Source: Candidatus Shapirobacteria bacterium
Lineage (GTDB): Bacteria; Patescibacteriota; Microgenomatia; UBA12405
Reading direction: 5' to 3'
Assembly (NCBI GenBank): GCA_028700345.1
Contig: JAQVSW010000038.1
Coordinates: 1 to 7,171 of the forward strand
Length of the DNA: 7,171 nt
Shown here: in pieces, positions 6,298 to 7,171 of the stretch
Position numbering within the stretch: position 1 is the first letter of the stretch
Layout of the letters: the number at the start of each line of letters is the position of its first letter
Translations under genes and position numbers: made by a program
Notes under the pieces: generated by a model
Told to the model about the DNA's origin: nothing
Databases searched by the model: none
What the model saw: the letters and a program-made list of their open reading frames with translations, nothing else

Positions 6298-7171
6298 CCG
6301 TTCTTAATAGTCTCCAACTCAAGCTGCATCACGTCAGGACTAGATAATGGTTCGGTAAATGTATTATAGCCATTCCAATCAATTATATGGATTTTTGGGC
6401 TACCGTCAGGTAATATTTCAACGAGAACATTTCCAGGGTGAATATATCCAGGCCATCCACGGTCTCCTTGCCAATTTAATATATTATCAGGTCGAACTAA
6501 GTCTCCATGAGCTTGGCCAGTGATTGACTGATTTAATGCAAGGTTATTAACAACTTCATCAACTGATCCTTGAGTAAAGGTACCTCCTCTACTTAGATAT
6601 TCACCTAAAGATACTGTATTTGGTATATACTTCTGTTGAAAACCTATTACTTTACCAGATTCATCAACAACATCACCCATATAACCTTGGACAAGAGGTG
6701 CATTACCATATTGTTGATAAAAACTTATTTGAGATGCGTTTCCTGGTAAATCTGGATCAAAAAAAATTTTAGTTAATACATTTGAATTTTTATCAAGGTA
6801 GGTGGATCCGAATGAACCTCCTCCAATTTTACTTCCTGTAATTTGGCTCACATTTACTATCGGTCTTCCTGGAGTCAAATTTGTCATAGAAGTATCTGTT
6901 AAAGTTCCGACAATTTTATTTCCTGTAATTTGGCTCATATTTACTATCGGTCTTCCTGGAGTCAAATTTGTCACAGAAGTATCTGTTAAAGTTCCGATTT
7001 GTGTTTTAAGAGTAGGTATGAAAACTCCAGAATCTGTTACGGTTGAAGTATCTAATAAAGTCTCAACTTCTATCTTTAAATTTGCCTTTGACCACTGTTT
7101 AGCTTGGTTAATATCGACTCCTAGAGCCACTAAATCAATTCCAGATGAGATTAAGGCGTAGTAGCAATCTT
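6276..7171 (-). CDS. C-terminal part of a repeat-containing protein with a mini protein-kinase-like domain
   Basis: The frame is open to the right edge, so this is probably the C-terminal end of a longer protein; a GTG at 7130 could start a 284-residue version (numbering below), but the 13 codons before it read as ordinary protein (DCYYALISSGIDL). Residues 46-103 hold two near-identical 29-residue units. Directly after them comes a kinase-like domain: Gly loop GGGSFG (103-108, GxGxxG), Lys121 in LTKIFF, HGDL (208-211), HPGNVLV (231-237) and IIDWNG (249-254) in the place of DFG. The pattern is nearest to small-molecule/effector-type kinases (APH, UbiB, OspG-like mini-kinases). Only about 30 residues follow DWN, so most of the C-lobe is missing. 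Between HGDL and HPGN there is an extra stretch of about 19 residues. No membrane segment is seen. Its stop overlaps the next ATG by one base. It could be a toxin tip, a regulatory kinase or a pseudokinase; kinase-like fold fairly sure, role unknown. Confidence 0.7.
   Translation of the reverse strand, partial: DCYYALISSGIDLVALGVDINQAKQWSKANLKIEVETLLDTSTVTDSGVFIPTLKTQIGTLTDTSVTNLTPGRPIVNMSQITGNKIVGTLTDTSMTNLTPGRPIVNVSQITGSKIGGGSFGSTYLDKNSNVLTKIFFDPDLPGNASQISFYQQYGNAPLVQGYMGDVVDESGKVIGFQQKYIPNTVSLGEYLSRGGTFTQGSVDEVVNNLALNQSITGQAHGDLVRPDNILNWQGDRGWPGYIHPGNVLVEILPDGSPKIHIIDWNGYNTFTEPLSSPDVMQLELETIKNGLQQFVP
6824..6997 (-). repeat. Two tandem 87-base units (29 residues each) in the kinase-like gene
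   Basis: Units 6824-6910 and 6911-6997 match at 84 of 87 bases by eye. They encode GTLTDTS[V/M]TNLTPG followed by RPIVN[M/V]SQITG[N/S]KI. The unit is an exact multiple of three, so copies keep the frame. All three differences change the amino acid (V/M, M/V, N/S). The block lies between an N-terminal Thr/Ser-rich stretch and the Gly loop of the kinase-like domain, so it probably forms a linker or stalk that can change length by recombination or slippage. Confidence 0.95.

Noticed and set aside
6824..6997. CRISPR-like direct repeats
   Set aside because: There are only two directly abutting 87-base copies with no spacers, and they are in frame in a coding gene.
6802..7161. Plus-strand frame of 119 codons with an internal repeat
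   Set aside because: Its repeat is just the antisense of the 87-base tandem units. The minus frame carries the kinase motifs, so it is the real one.

Overview
The window looks like a chromosomal fragment of a small-genome, AT-leaning bacterium, most likely a member of the Candidate Phyla Radiation (Patescibacteria, possibly Microgenomates). This is an inference. It rests on tightly packed genes with few Shine-Dalgarno sequences, a shortened DprA-like protein, an O-antigen-ligase-like protein fused to TPRs in place of a normal LPS locus, and a cysteine-rich penicillin-binding protein. TGA is used as a normal stop codon (end of the PBP gene), so the recoded Gracilibacteria/Absconditabacteria type is unlikely. 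No rRNA, tRNA, CRISPR array or insertion sequence is visible.

Region 1 (1-3794, all minus strand) is a cell-shape and DNA-processing cluster, read from right to left: mreB, then a PBP2-type transpeptidase 2 bases later, then a 138-residue DprA-like protein overlapping by 4 bases (ATGA), then topA, whose C-terminal part runs off the left edge. MreB and the transpeptidase are parts of the rod or elongation machinery, but mreC, mreD and rodA are not between them. The dprA-topA order is the one known from Firmicutes. A 36-base imperfect palindrome sits at the dprA/topA junction and supplies the dprA stop codon.

Region 2 (3795-5713) holds a divergent intergenic gap of only 35 bases with overlapping -10-like elements on both strands, followed by a plus-strand gene for a multi-spanning O-antigen ligase/polymerase-like protein with C-terminal TPRs. 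This gene converges on region 3, with only 20 bases between the stop codons.

Region 3 (5734-7171, minus strand) looks like accessory DNA. It has visibly lower GC and weaker C-over-G skew than the rest. It carries the C-terminal part of a protein with an 87-base (29-residue) tandem duplication running straight into a very small protein-kinase-like domain (Gly loop, Lys, HGD, HPGN, DWN). A 180-residue protein of unknown function follows, overlapping it by one base. The downstream gene appears to have its own good promoter inside the end of the kinase-like gene. The arrangement resembles an effector/toxin followed by an immunity or partner gene, and it is the best candidate here for an undescribed system.
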